Of a DNA stretch of 64,000 nt, positions 11,252-23,690 are shown piece after piece; position 1 is the stretch's first letter, and every line of letters begins with the position of its first letter. The position numbers were made by a program, and so were the translations under genes. The notes under the pieces are model-generated. The model worked only from the letters and a program-made list of their open reading frames with translations, was not told the DNA's origin and made no database searches. Origin of the DNA: Cladocopium goreaui (taxonomy: Eukaryota; Sar; Dinophyceae; Suessiales; Symbiodiniaceae); NCBI GenBank assembly GCA_947184155.2, contig CAMXCT020001024.1:403584-467583 (forward strand). The letters run 5' to 3'.

Positions 11252-13200
11252 TCTCATGAACGAGTTGTCACACGTGTGCCTCACATTCTGTCAGTTCAGA
11301 GCCGCAATCGTAATCCTTCCTTCCAAGAAATTTGTGTGTAGGTCATGCGGCTTCAAGTCCACCATAGTCTTAGATGCTCATCATCACTTGCTTAACTGAG
11401 GCCAAAGTGGGAAATGCCTAGAACACATGGGCGACGGCCGGGCTGGTTGCAGTTGTCATGAAGTCATCAAACCATATCAAGACCCATATGCTCTATGTAT
11501 AGTACATTTGGGTGTTTATGGTGTAAATTAAGTATGTAAATGTAATGTTGGCAAATGTTGGTAAATGTTGGCAAATGGTGGCAAATGGTGGCAAATGGGA
11601 GAAGGCAAAAAGTGGTTCTTTCTGCCCGGGCAGGAACCACTGAGGTCTCTACCTCAACGTCGGGGAATTGGCCTCAAAAATGTTGCAGAGGTCCGGTTGC
11701 AACTTCAAGTGTCGCGCATGTAAGCACCGTAATTAGTTGCGTGCGACTATCCTGAAGCAGCCCTCATACAGATTTCCCCGGAATATCAGCTGAACATAGC
11801 TGAGCAAAACCTGCGCAAGAAGATCAAACAACTACGCACTGCATTCTTCAAGTCGCTCCGTTCCCTTCTCAAGGTCCTTGCCACTGCAGGTGACAGTTGC
11901 CGGCTCCGTTGCCCTTGTGAGGATTTGTGCCCCAAAGAGGATTGCCCCTGGACAAAGGCCTTGCAGCAATCGCCAAGAGGTCTGGGTCAAGAGCGCCAGC
12001 TGCACACATGGCACACATGATGTGGATCGGGCTGGTAGGTCACCACCCCCATGGGCAGTAGCATGGCTTATCCATGAGCTGATGAAGTTTCACACAGTTT
12101 TACCATAGCTGAGGGCCCGACTGGCGGAAACCCCCTATTCGGCCTCAGGCCCCGAGGATCCCCGAGGTATATCGTGGTGGCGCCCTTGGAACCCATCGGA
12201 ACCCATAATGATCCACGGATACCGATCAGCTGAGGAAGCTGCAAAGGGATCATGGCGTCAGAAGGAAGCGCCCCGTGGGCGCTTTGCCACCAGGATTCCC
12301 ATCTTTGAGCCAAAAGATGCCAAATGGGTCCATTCACCTTCTGAAATTTGCATCTTGATCCTATTTTATACAGTAGGTTCTTTCAGAGTTCAAACAAGTC
12401 CAATCATCGCGTTGTTACATCGAAGCAAGCCACCACCGGCCGGAACCACCGGTGTTCCTTTTCCACATCCGCGATCACCGCGGGGCTCCGCGATCAGTTC
12501 GGTTCAGCCCCATCGCCGTTATAGCGAGTCGGGAGTCAAGGAGACAGTACTAATTGATCTAATTAACTAATGGCAGGTTGCACATGTCTAGGGAGGCCAA
12601 AAAACAATCAACCCCCCAAAAACAACAGGTCAATCGGAGTCAGTTTCATTCAGTTTTATATATAAAATGTGATGCTATATTTAAATTATTATCTCTTACT
12701 AATATTATACTATATCATGATATCATGATATATCTTGATCATTGAGGATGTGCAGCCCTGATCGGCGAGAGCCTCTTTTCAAAGAGGAGGCTTGAAATAT
12801 CTTGAAATCACACGGATTCACACGGCCTCGTTCCCCTTCACTGTCACTGGGGCAGGCCCTCCATCGGCACTGGCACGGGAGCAAAATCACAGAACAGTCA
12901 GTGGATGTCACGGGCTATGGCTGCTACGACCCCTCTTTCAAATAAAAAATAAATGTGTTGCTCTTAAGGATCGCATTTCAATGTCAAATTTTCCCTCTAA
13001 CATCATTGACCAAAGGAACTCTGTCCTCAAAGCCTCCAACAAAGCCACAAAAAAAACAATAGGCTTGGCAATGCCAGCGGCAACTCAACAGCATTCAAGC
13101 GCATAGAAATGGTTGTGCTTGAATGCATCTCCATGCGCATCATAGCTGAAATCAATACTTATACATATACATATAATACATACATATTTATAGATATATG
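11252..13200. other. Nearly 2 kb without a decisive exon
   Basis: Several short frames are open on both strands (for example 11840-12030, 12208-12360 and 12730-12910). None has both a convincing composition and matching splice signals, so I assign no gene. A short array of GCAAATGTTGG-like units lies at 11545-11600. Confidence 0.3.
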
Positions 13201-13217
13201 GTTGTGAGTCAAAATTG

Positions 13218-14350
13218 TGTATGGAACGTTCCGCGGTGTTCCGGACGTATGGAACGAAGGGGCTTCGTAACTGTTCTTGTTCCGGACCTTTGGAGTGTGA
13301 TGAAATATTAGCTATACATATATATGTATATAAATATATATATATACCTATTGTAAATATGTACGCAATATACATCTCAGGGATATGCTTGTTGAAGCTA
13401 CTCACGCTGGCTGCCGCTCATTTTCACTTCTCATCTGCACATATCTGCACGACATCCTTGCTGTACACCTGTTCAACGCAGGTTTGCCTTGCATGGCTAG
13501 TTCTCGTGCAAGAGCTAGGACACAACCGGTAGCCAGCGTCATCCACAGGCTACCATGTGAAGCTGTCCACTCAGCTTCAGACCTCTATGTGAGAACCTGC
13601 CATTTGTTCACCCGAGAGTGAGTCAGGGGTGGTACAGGGGTGGTCCGGGTCTGGAACGGGTATGGAACGGTATGGAACGGGGTCTGGAACGAAACGGCCC
13701 ACTCCAGCACAGCTGCCACCACGCAGCGCATCTTTATCAACCACGCAGCGCAACTTTATCAAAATTGGCAGATTGGAGCGAGAGTAGACTGCCAGCTGGC
13801 TGGCAGCTGGCGAGCGCATCTCTACCAGACTCTACCATCAAACATCACAGCCGTGCCGCAGCAGGCAGCAACTGTAAGTGGTGCAGGCGGAAACCTGCCA
13901 CAGGTTGAGAAGGAGGGAGGGTTACAAGCAATCCATTCTTAGACTGCCAGCTGGCAACAGCCAAGCGCATCCCTACCATCACACAACAAAGTAGGTAGCA
14001 GTTATAAGTGCTGCAGGCACAGACTTCCCAACACAATCACAGGGCTTGGGCTGTATGTGCGCAAAAATGTAAAATCAAATTGCACATGTTCATATATATA
14101 TATAAATACAATTATAAGTTAATTATATATCTATTGCATATATATATATATACAAAATTATATATACATTAAATTATATATATAATTATATCATATATAT
14201 ATACACATAATTATAATACATATATATATATATTATAACGTATGGATCAGAGGTATGGAACAGAGGTATGGAACGGATCCTTCAAGGAGGTATGGAACGG
14301 GGTATGGAACGGGGGTATGGAGCGGGTGTGGTCCCGGAGCTTGTTCCGGA
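13218..14350. repeat. Dispersed GGTATGGAACG minisatellite patches and AT tracts
   Basis: Clusters of the GTATGGAACGG unit occur at about 13218-13290, 13640-13692 and 14238-14330. Two of them are followed by the same TTGTTCCGGACCT motif (13282 and 14342). Between them is a diverged duplication beginning GACTGCCAGCTGGC (about 13788 and 13941). About 150 bp of TATA-type sequence sits at 14085-14235. Confidence 0.7.
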
Positions 14351-15257
14351 CCTCCTATTTTTTTTTGACTTGCACCCATATATATATATAAAAATTATAT
14401 ATACAATTGTCTATACAATAGTAATCAGAAATAAACAAAAATAACCATCTATACTGTCTATTCTACCCAGTAAAACAACAATTGTTTGGTCGCAGAAAAA
14501 ATCAACTTGCCTGCAGAAAGCGCGGGCGCTTGGGGGCGTCTGTGTCTCCGGAGTCCTTACAGTCATCGCAACCCAAATTGCGCAGCTGCTGCTGGTACTG
14601 AACAGCGCCTGTTGTCATTGAATCCTCCAGATACTACCATAGGAGATAGAGAGAGAGGGACTAGTGACTAGGCACCAGTGAATGGAACCCATATTCAAAT
14701 ATAGCATCTGAACACACATTCACACACGCACACACACACACTCTCTCTCTCTCTGACTGGCACGGGCACAATCAACACATTTTTTGTTTCTCCCCCTCTC
14801 TCTTTGTTTCTCTCATTGCATCACACACCCCAAACATTGATCCCCAAAAAATGATGTTTTCAACGAGGGCTGCCGTGAAGAAAAAACGGAAAAGAACCGT
14901 TAGCCTACCAACTGTGGGATGCGCCTGAACTCTTGCCTGTACGGATTGTTGTAGTATGTTGTAGATTGTTGTAGTACATAAAACGGCAGCATTTTATCAA
15001 AAAAACATCTGGCAGTGCTGGGGCCATCACTTCCCAGTTGTGGCGGGCACCTGCTTCGCCTCTTCTTCCCTCTTTTGCAGCATCTGGCACAACGTGGTGG
15101 CAACGTGGTGGCAACTTCAACAACTGCCGAGCATTGCAAAGATCCAAGCAGACGCCCAATGAATGCAGGAAGGGGCCGACGGCCGAAAATCAAGGACACG
15201 TTGACGCATTCAATGCACCGAATTGAAACGATCACAAGAAACGAACTTGGACCAGAC

Positions 15258-15323
15258 CTGCTGCTGCAGCATCATTTTTTGATGCAGCTCTTTCAAGGTT
15301 TCGCAAAGTTCCTGGTCGCGGAA
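15258..15323 (-). CDS. Coiled-coil exon, unknown protein
   Basis: An exact 22-codon exon lies between an AG (CTCCAACAG) and the strong donor CAG/GTCTGG. It encodes FRDQELCETLKELHQKMM followed by LQQQ, a heptad-like helix. The frame also stays open upstream. It may belong with the coiled-coil exons near 20.1-20.6 kb. Confidence 0.5.
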
Positions 15324-15479
15324 CTGTTGGAGGGGATGCGCATGCCTCAAATGTTGATTAAACTCCAAGTGGCAAATGAGATGGTATAATACGTGGCTCT
15401 CATATGTTTCAACTATGCACTATGCATGACCTACAGCAAGATATTCCCTCTGTCCAGCAAGACATTGTGAATCACAGTT

Positions 15480-15600
15480 TTTGATGTTTGACAGCAGGTC
15501 ATCTACATTATATCCGCCGACCCCAGCCATCAGCAGGGGGAGGGCGCCAGAGAAAACTACAGATCTTCTCCCGGGCACCACCAGCTTCTGCCCAGCTTCG
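15480..15600 (-). CDS. Possible exon, unknown
   Basis: The minus strand reads GQKLVVPGRRSVVFSGALPL, then LMAGVGGYNVDDLLSNI. This is a composition plausible for folded protein. Splice borders are not fixed, and the tandem array 15.62-16.33 kb abuts it. Confidence 0.33.
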
Positions 15601-15619
15601 CCCGGCCCGGCTGCTGGAT

Positions 15620-16330
15620 TTGGAGCTAGCTTCTTACAGCTTCAGAAAGCAACGTTAGGGACCATAAGCCCTCTGTCGAACGACCCCGTCCGCTTCACTT
15701 TCATTGTGCTTGGGACTGGCGGGACCACGGTTTTGGAGGCCCGGCTGCTGCATTTGGAGCTAGTTTCTTACAGCTTCAGAAAGCAACATTAGGGACCAGG
15801 AGCCGTCTGTCAAATGAACCCGCCCAACCTCCACTTTCATTCAACTGCTGCGTTTGGAGCTAATTTCTTACAGCTTCAGAAAGCAACGTTAGGGACCATG
15901 AGCCGTCTGTTGAATGACCCCGTCCGGCCTTCACTTTCATTGTGTTTCATATGGCGGCGGGCCCACGGTTTTGTAGGCCCAGCTGCTGCGTTTGGAGCTA
16001 GTTTCTTACAGCTTCAGAAAGCAACGTTAGGCACCGCTTGAATGACCCCGTCCGGCCTTCACTCTCATGGTGTTTGGGGCTGGCGGGGGCCGATGGTTTT
16101 GGAAGCCCGGCTGCTGCATTTGGAGCTAGTTTCTTACAGCTTCAGAAAGCAACGTTAGGCAGCGCCAGCCGTCTGTCGAATGACCCCGTCCCGCCTTCAA
16201 TCTCATGGTGTTTGGGACTGATGGGCCCACGGTTTTGGAGGCCCGGCTGCTGCATTCGGAGCTAGTTTCTTACAGCTTCAGAAAGCAACGTTGGGCACCG
16301 CCAGCCGTCTGTCGAATGACCCCGTCTGGC
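15620..16330. repeat. Tandem array, six units of about 100-138 bp
   Basis: A conserved core, GCTAGTTTCTTACAGCTTCA followed by GAAAGCAACGTTAGG, recurs near 15631, 15765, 15865, 16003, 16131 and 16267. Spacing varies because the GC-rich linker (GGGGCCCACGGTTTTGG-type) varies in length. Confidence 0.9.
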
Positions 16331-16417
16331 CAAGCGTGTATGTCGTTGTGGCCTTAAAGAAAATTGCTCCACTTTACTCATAATTACCCAGCAAATGATT
16401 TTTATACCTCTGCTTAC

Positions 16418-16537
16418 GGCATTTTAGCCCATGAAGCGAATCTGCTTGAATCACTCTTGTTTGAGACATTCTACTACCATCATACTCATTCACTTCAGCT
16501 ACTTGCGTGCTGCACAATAAAAGTGCAAATTGTTGCA
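16418..16537 (-). CDS. Exon of unknown protein
   Basis: The acceptor (GCAAACCCAG) and donor (TGCC followed by GTAAGC) bound 120 bp. It encodes QQFALLLCSTQVAEVNEYDG, then SRMSQTRVIQADSLHGLKC. No family is recognised. Confidence 0.45.
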
Positions 16538-17199
16538 CTGGGTTTGCGACACATTACATCAACTCAAGTCTACTTCGCTGATAAAGGCCCCTCTTTGGGT
16601 GACCATATATAAATGGCCTACACGCACTACATCAGTCATCTCCAAAGGCCTAGGCCCTAGGCGAGGTGTCTCCAAACGCATATTGTGAATATTTGTGTCG
16701 ATATCATGTTTACCATTTTTAATTGTATTATAATTACATTATATTGTATTCAATTTATACTATATTGGGTACCGCGCGTGCCTGGCGCGTAGGCGTATTA
16801 TGTTTGCTGTTCATAATGATGTGATTTCACAATATGCTCATTTTAAAAAAACATACCATAATACCATACCATACTATTCCATTTCATTATATTGCATTGC
16901 ACTGCGTTGCATGACAAACACTATACTACACCATAAATGTACATATAGATACATATATACATAACATGCCTTGCAGTGACCGAAGGTGTTTGTTTGGGGC
17001 AAAAACCTAAGCCTTCGACCTACGGGTTTTAAGGTGCAAGCATACCACTTAGAAGGATACCACCAATGGCTCGTTCCTTTCACTGTACTGGGGTCGGCGG
17101 CAGGGGGCAGCACCCCTTTTTGCGTAGCGAAGGGTTCCCGTTTATAGTCTGAGGGTCTGGGGGCCGGACCCTTAATTCGCCTCGAGTGTCTCGTCGGGT

Positions 17200-17965
17200 C
17201 GTTAATTCCGTCCCTATGGGGGAAGCTGCAAAACCTCCCCTTTTCGAAGGTTTGCGTGGCACGTGTGGCACTTTGTGACATTCCAACCTGTTTGATAACG
17301 TGTCGAAACTGTCACAATTGGAGGATGTCTCGCGCGAAATGCTCGTTTTGCTGCGCCCACGTGTCTCGTCTCGAGTCTCTGGTTTTCTAGACACGTCGCC
17401 GTGTCTACGGGGAAAGCTGCAAAACCTCTCCTTTTCGAAGGTTTCCAAGCAGGTTGTCATGTCATTTTGCGTGGCACGCGTGGCACTTTGTGAAATTCCA
17501 ACCTGGTCCAACCTGTTTGATAACGTGCCGAAAGTGTCAAAATTGGAGTCGTCTCGCACGAAATGCTCGTTTTGCTGCGCTTACGTGTCTCGTCTCGAGT
17601 TTCTGGTTTTCTAGACACGTCGCCGTGTCTATGGGGAAAGCTGCAGAACCTCTCCTTTTCGAAGGTTTCCAAGCAGGTTGTCATGTCGTTTTGCGTGGCA
17701 CGCGTGGCACTTTGTGACATTCCAACCCGTTTTATACCGTGTCGAAAGTGTCAAAATTCGAGGATGTCTTGCACGAAATGTTCGTTTTGCTGCGTCCACG
17801 TGTCTCATCTCGAGTCTCTGGTTTTCTAGACACGTCGCTGTGTCTATGGGGGAAGCTGCAAAACCTGTTGTCATGTCGTTTTGCGTGGCAAGCGTGGCAC
17901 TTTGTGACATTCCAACCTGTTTTTTACCGTGTCGAAATTTCTTTTGTGTGGCTGGCGCAACAGTG
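17200..17965. repeat. About 220-bp tandem repeat, 3.3 copies
   Basis: The GTGTCTCGTCTCGAGTCTCT motif recurs at 17361, 17585 and 17800 (periods 224 and 215). Each unit also has TTTTCTAGACACGTCGCCGT, AAAACCTCTCCTTTTCGAAG and GTGGCACTTTGTGACATTCC. Frames across it are open on both strands but shift from copy to copy, so I treat it as a repeat, not a gene. Confidence 0.88.
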
Positions 17966-17999
17966 CACTCCACACTTTACACTCTACATTTTACACTCC

Positions 18000-18895
18000 A
18001 CACTCTACACTCCACACTCTACACTCCACACTTTACACTCCACACTCCACCACACTCTACACTTTACACACTCCACACTCCTCACTCCACACTTTACACT
18101 CCACACTTTACATCACTTTACATCACTTTACATCACTTTACATCACTTTACATCACTTTACATCGCTTTACATCACTTTACATCACTTTACATCACTTTA
18201 CATCACTTTACATCACTTTACATCACTTTACATCACTTTACATCACTTTACACTCTACACTTTACACTCTACACTCCGCACTTTACATTTTACACTCCAC
18301 ACTTTACACTCCTCACTCCACACCCTACACCCCACACTCACTTTACACTCTACACTCTACACTCCACACTTTCCACTCCACACTCCACACTTTACACTCC
18401 ACTTTCCACTCCACACTCCACACTCTACACTTTACACTCCACACTTTACACTCCACACTCCACACTCTACTTGACACACACTCCACACTCCACACTCCAC
18501 ACTCCACACTCCGCACTTTACACTCCACACTCCACACTCCTCACTCCTCACTCCTCACTCCTCACTCCACACACTACACTCCACACTCCACACTCCACAC
18601 TTTACCCACTGCACACTCCACACTCCACACTCCGCACTTTACACTCCACACTCCACACTCCTCACTCCTCACTCCTCACTCCTCACTCCACACACTACAC
18701 TCCACACTCCACACTCCACACTTTACCCACTGCACACTCCACACTTTACACTCCACACTCCTCACTCCACACACTACACTCCACACGTCACACTCCACAC
18801 TCCACACTCCACACTCCACCACACTCTACACTCTACACTCACCACACTCCTCACTCCACACTCCACACTTTACACTCCACACTCCTGTGCTGGGA
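18000..18895. repeat. CTCCACACTTTACA low-complexity tract
   Basis: About 0.9 kb of CA(C)/TT-rich units such as ACTCCACACTTTACACTC, with a block of about 14 perfect CATCACTTTA decamers (18110-18250). Long frames of about 400 residues here come from the absence of stop codons in the unit. Confidence 0.95.
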
Positions 18896-19319
18896 CTTTA
18901 GGATTAGATATGTAGTATACGTGACAAGCATATCTGTAGCAAATCTGCAGAATTTAAACCAAATGACTTGTGGAATCATCTGTTCTTATTGTGTGTCTCT
19001 TTGTGAGTTAGTTGTCTCTTTGTGAACTGTTGATCAGGTGCCTTCGCTGAGACGATACGAGCGCACGATGTATGAAAAAAAATGTTCGTTTTCCTATTGC
19101 AGAGGTTTTCACTAGTAGTCCAAGAACGTGAATACATTCGGGTTCGTGGCTTCCATCTTGTTTAATGTTGGCTGCCTAATAGTAATTACCCCCCCTATTT
19201 TTTTTTTTAGGGGGGGGTCAACCTTCCTATAGTAATTTTTGGGAATCTATAGCTGGGATCATGATATGTATCTGATAGATTCTCCATGGTTTTGTTGGGT
19301 TTCTGAAAGATTCTGAATG

Positions 19320-19395
19320 GATTTGGTGGAGGCGAAGGAGGAGGACGAGGAGGAGGAGGAGGAGAAGAAGGAGAAGAAGGAGAAGGAGAAGGAGG
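19320..19395. repeat. GGA/GAA purine microsatellite
   Basis: A tract of GGAGGA and GAAGGAGAA units on the plus strand. Confidence 0.9.
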
Positions 19396-19630
19396 ACAAT
19401 AAGATTGGAGTTGCGGAAAAAAGTTTCCACTATTGCCATGCCTGGTGCAGGTTTGTTATTGCTATTCTGGGGCTTGCAAAGGGGGTACCCTTTGTGGACC
19501 TGTTTTTTTGCTTTTTTTAATAAGGGTTTTATAAGGAAATCAGCTGTTTGGTAATTGGATCAGATTTCTGGAATCTAAGCTTTTGCTAATCAAAAGTGAA
19601 GGCTGCTTTGAAAAGGATTTGCTTTACTTG

Positions 19631-19850
19631 ACTCTTTTGGCAATACTAAAAGTAAATAGAGCTAATTGACTTTTAGTATTGGAGAAAAAATTGGAGTTGG
19701 GAAAAACGTTTCTACTATTGCCATGTTGGGTCCACTATTGGCCATGCCCTCTGGGCAAGGTCTGAACATGACTCTTTTGGCAATACTAAAAGTAAATAGA
19801 GCTAATTGACTTTTAGTATTGGAGAAAAATTGGAGTTGCGGAAAAATGTT
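19631..19850. repeat. Duplicated segment with 12-bp inverted repeats
   Basis: A segment of about 80 bp occurs twice with a 140-bp offset. Each copy contains AATACTAAAAGT (19642 and 19782), a 15-nt loop, and the reverse complement ACTTTTAGTATT (19669 and 19809), so each can form a perfect 12-bp hairpin. Confidence 0.88.
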
Positions 19851-20104
19851 TCTACTATTGACAAGATATCACTATTGGTCAGACAACATTATACTGGAAT
19901 ATATATATATATATTATATTCATTTATTTAAATATTTCTGATACTGTAATTAATTAATTATATATATATATATCTTTTGCTATCTAAGAGAAGAAAAACA
20001 CTGAACAATTTATGAACTATTTAATGATATTTAAAATAGTTTATTACTTATTAAGAATATATGATCATTAAATATATAATTATGTATGATGACTCATGAT
20101 ACGC

Positions 20105-20180
20105 CCTCTCGCTGCACCTCGTTGAATGCTTTCTTCTCACTAGCTTCCTCAAGCCAGGTTGCAGCCCACAAAAGCCCGCA
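20105..20180 (-). CDS. Exon of helical unknown protein
   Basis: The minus strand reads LLWAATWLEEASEKKAFNEV, then QREG, followed by a GTATCA donor. It is rich in charged helix-forming residues like the exons at 20.6 and 15.3 kb. The acceptor is not fixed. Confidence 0.42.
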
Positions 20181-20542
20181 AGTTCAGTTTAGACAAGTCC
20201 ACCGAGCAAAACCGTGATGCTTGGTCATGGCATGGCTTGGGGCATCTCGCATCTTGCACTATACCAGGTTAATTGCTCAGAACTAAAGCATCATCATTGG
20301 GACGGACTGTTGGGGCCACTATGATCACTATGGACCTCTGACATTTGGGACCCTAGTGGCCCTAGTAGTGTGCCAACGAAACAACCAAGACACCCAAGTT
20401 CTCCAAATTCATCCAGAAGCAACCAGTTGGCAGATGTTGGCAGTATCACACTTTAAGAGCCAATCCACCTAATTCCCTTGCTGTACAAACATCCCCATTC
20501 CAACTATCACCAATTCAAATATCCAAAAAGTGTTGGATCTGA

Positions 20543-20614
20543 TCATATCTGATCTGAGAGCTTCGCTTTTTCCCTCTTTGCAACGGCTTGCTCACGCTCC
20601 AGCACTGCTGCCTC
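20543..20614 (-). CDS. Coiled-coil terminal exon
   Basis: After acceptor GATCTCAG the frame encodes EAAVLEREQAVAKREKAKLS, then DQI and a TGA stop (24 codons including the stop). The E/A/K/R heptads indicate a coiled coil. The upstream frame is also open to about 20655. Confidence 0.5.
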   Translation of the reverse strand, partial: EAAVLEREQAVAKREKAKLSDQI

Positions 20615-21259
20615 CTGAGATCGGCCAAGCAATCTGATATGCTGATATACTCAGATCTGGCACCGTCCAGAAATCTAACGGAAAAACTTAACTAACCGCA
20701 CTGTGCTGTTTGGTTTAGTTTCTGAACCGTGAGAAGCCTGTGCGCCAGGAAACAAAAATTTGCGCTCACTTCATGAATCAATCTTGTGGGAAAAAATGAA
20801 TTAGTTTCAATAAGTTGGTCGCAATATCTCAATTTTCGCCTGCCTTCTTGCAAAGAGAGCTGGAAGGCGGGTTCACGCAGAGTTTCAAAACGAGTTCCAA
20901 ATTATTTGCAGTGAAGATTAGTTGAAAGATGTTGAAAGGTGCATCAATGTGTGCTTCCCGCTTCCCGAATACAGCCAGCGATTCCTATATATAATCGAAT
21001 GGGAGATTTGGGAGAGTGTTATCCAAGCTTCGAAGGGTAGCCCAAGCTTTTCGCATGTTCACAATGGTCCAATGCTTTCTATATAGGTATTTCTTATTGG
21101 GATTTCTTGGACGTAAACTTTTAAGTATGGCCTAGTTTCTCGCAATTTGCGTAGTTAAACTTGGATGTACACCTTTTTTCACAGAAACAGGCAAGCTGAA
21201 TTGTGGTGAGCTGCTGCCGTAGCATCAGCCAGTTATATATGTATATAATATATATTATT

Positions 21260-23095
21260 GGCGAACAGCAGGGTGTACAATGCGAGGCGGCTGTGTTCGA
21301 CTGTCCCAAAGTCAGGCCCCAAACACGCAGCTGAACATTGAGGCGCCCACTCGTTCGGCAAGGCAATTTGCACTGGGCGGTGGGTGTTTGATCTCGATCT
21401 GAGGCCAGTTGGTTTGGCAAAAAATGGCAAAATCAATAAACTGATGAAAGTTCAAGATGTTCAAAGTTTGTTCAAATGTCAGATGTGTCAGAGATTGTCA
21501 CTCGATGTCACTCACATTGAGGTCTGGACCCAGAGCTTCGTGATTTGTTGTCCGTAGCGACCAGCGATCTTCCAGATGGGAACGACCCTGGCCGACACCT
21601 GCAGCTCCGTTGAAAAACTGGTGAGCCAGTTGCTTTGCCAAAAGCCTAGTGCCTAAGGGGCCTAAGGCAACACCCCACAGACATCCAAAGACGACTTCCC
21701 AGTTATTCATATTATTCAGCATTCACAGCAGGAACAGCAACGAGCAGACATTCTACACAAGTCGCTGTAGATGGCCACAAAGTGAATTATTCAGCACGAT
21801 GACACATCGCAGGTCAAGTAATAACATCGAATAATTTTGTGCGCCCAATGGTCCATACTAACTTACTAACATGTTCCACCTGAATTGGGTCCAGAACATG
21901 TTAATCCCAACTGCCAAAAGATGTTGACAATGACTCTGACAATGATGCTTTTGGCTCTGAGCTGGCAAAGCATCACCAAGCTGCCCGGTTTTTGCTTCCA
22001 ACGGCGGCTTTGGTGCCCATCCGATAAACGATGCCAGAGTGGCGCCTACGATCATCAAGTGTGAAACGACAAACTGAGGCTCAGGGTTGGCTTCAGCTTG
22101 CCCATATTACACAGCACAACACAACCACAGGTCTGTCTTAGCCACTGGGGTTTGGCTCAAGCTAGACCCTATTTGAGCTACATGAGCTATCCTAGTGGCC
22201 ATGTCTCGCAAATAAACTAAAGCAAAAACTGTTAATGGCCTTTTGCGAAGACTTGTTTGAACATGTTTGAACCTTGATGCAGGTACTGAAATGGGATCTG
22301 CAAACAAACATCTACAAACAGCTTTGAAGGACTGCGGGTCCAGGAATCATGAAACGCACCTGCAATGACTCATTTCAAACAAGACATCTGTATGCCACAT
22401 GGCTGTGCCCCACTGCATTGGTTGATCATCTGAGCATTCTCATAATAAGTCTGTTCCCCCAAATTTAAAGTTGTTCATTGATCAAAGCTGTGTAGATCTA
22501 TCACAAATCAAATGCCGGGCAGTCGCAATCTCTGTGCTGCATTTCATGTGTCAATCCAACATAGAGTAAAGGCCCAATGGCATGCTATGCTTGCAGGAAG
22601 AAAGCGCTCAGGAGTGCATACCGCAGCATCGCTCTTGAAACCGGCCCAGGCCCTGCATACAGCATGCCACCTCCTGGCTGTGTACAGAACGTTCGCAAGC
22701 CCTACCCCTGTCACAGGGATAGCGGGTAGCTTGTCAAACAACGACCGAAATGGCAATCCATTGGCAATCCGAAGTTCAAGAGAAGACTGTACCATTTACT
22801 ACTATATCAATATCAATCGATAGGTGTCCATGGCCAAGGTTGCCCTGCGCTACACTTGCACGATCGCGCCGGCCCATATGGGTCTAGTTGAAAAGGAATT
22901 GCTTCGACATTTGATACAGAAAATTAAAAGCCTCAACGGCCTCAACGCCCCATCCCCAATGGTCCAAAAACATCTGGCGCCAGCCATGTCCACGACAAAC
23001 TACGGCATCTCCTTGCTTGCAGGCTTGGCAAGCTCAACTTCCGCCTCCAGGGTGCCACTGACATCCCAACTGCTCAAAGGCTGAATATGGCTGTA
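21260..23095 (-). CDS. Multi-exon locus, unknown protein(s)
   Basis: Protein-like minus-strand segments lie at about 23095-23025, 22795-22544, 22305-22107, 22058-21870, 21715-21510 and 21420-21260. Sample peptides: SSWDVSGTLEAEVELAKPAS, LELRIANGLPFRSLFDKLPA, SRFKHVQTSLRKRPLTVFAL, GATLASFIGWAPKPPLEAKT, NWEVVFGCLWGVALGPLGTR and SNTHRPVQIALPNEWAPQ. Cys/Trp use and hydrophobic spacing look like real protein, and the segments are separated by 50-240 bp, as elsewhere in the window. I did not fix exact splice junctions or recognise a family. A complete plus-strand frame (22824-23084) overlaps one gap and is treated as a shadow. Confidence 0.42.
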
Positions 23096-23459
23096 TTGGC
23101 TCGGCCTTGCTGGAGATGGCCTCAGCATCCCAGAACAATAAAGGTGGATTATTGTAAGTGGGTGGTGAGGGGTCAGAGACAGAAAGTAATCACATGAAAT
23201 AAAATGATAAACTCCTTGCAATCAAATGATATCAAATGATCATCATTTTGCCAAAATATTGAACGACTTGGGAACGAATTGGGCACAAGCTTCCCTCAAA
23301 ATCCATCCTTGGGCCAAGATACGATAGTGGCCGGAGCCGGGATAGCTTTGGACCCGGGTTCCGGATCAACTGCAGCCTGCAGCGGTTTGTGACATTGCAG
23401 AAAGCCAAACTGCATGCAAAGGTGAATCAAACGTTAACTTTATTATACTATATAGTATA

Positions 23460-23690
23460 TATATATATACATTAATATGAATATACATTAAAAAATGCAT
23501 ATATATATATATATCATTATATATCTTGTCTATATTCTATCTATCTTATCTATCTTCTATCTTATCTATCTTCTATCTATCTTATCTATCCATCCATCCA
23601 TCCACCCATCCATCCATCTACCTGTCTATCTATATATCTATCTGTCTGTCTGTCTGTCTATCTACCTAATTATATGATTCTATAATGGAT
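23460..23690. repeat. AT tract and CTAT/CCAT/CTGT microsatellite
   Basis: A TATA tract is followed by variant tetranucleotides CTAT, CCAT and CTGT. Confidence 0.9.

Noticed and set aside
17678..19025. Plus-strand frames of 407 and 428 codons
   Set aside because: They run through the 220-bp repeat and the CTCCACACTTTACA tract; the units lack stops, so length has no meaning.
22139..22161. TAGCCACTGGGGTTTGGCTCAAG, similar to the dinoflagellate spliced leader
   Set aside because: Has a three- to four-base disruption, is on the plus strand and overlaps minus-strand coding-like sequence; too short to claim a retroposed leader.
22824..23084. Plus-strand frame of 86 codons with ATG
   Set aside because: Plausible composition, but it overlaps minus-strand exon-like sequence and would be the only host gene on the plus strand; left unassigned.
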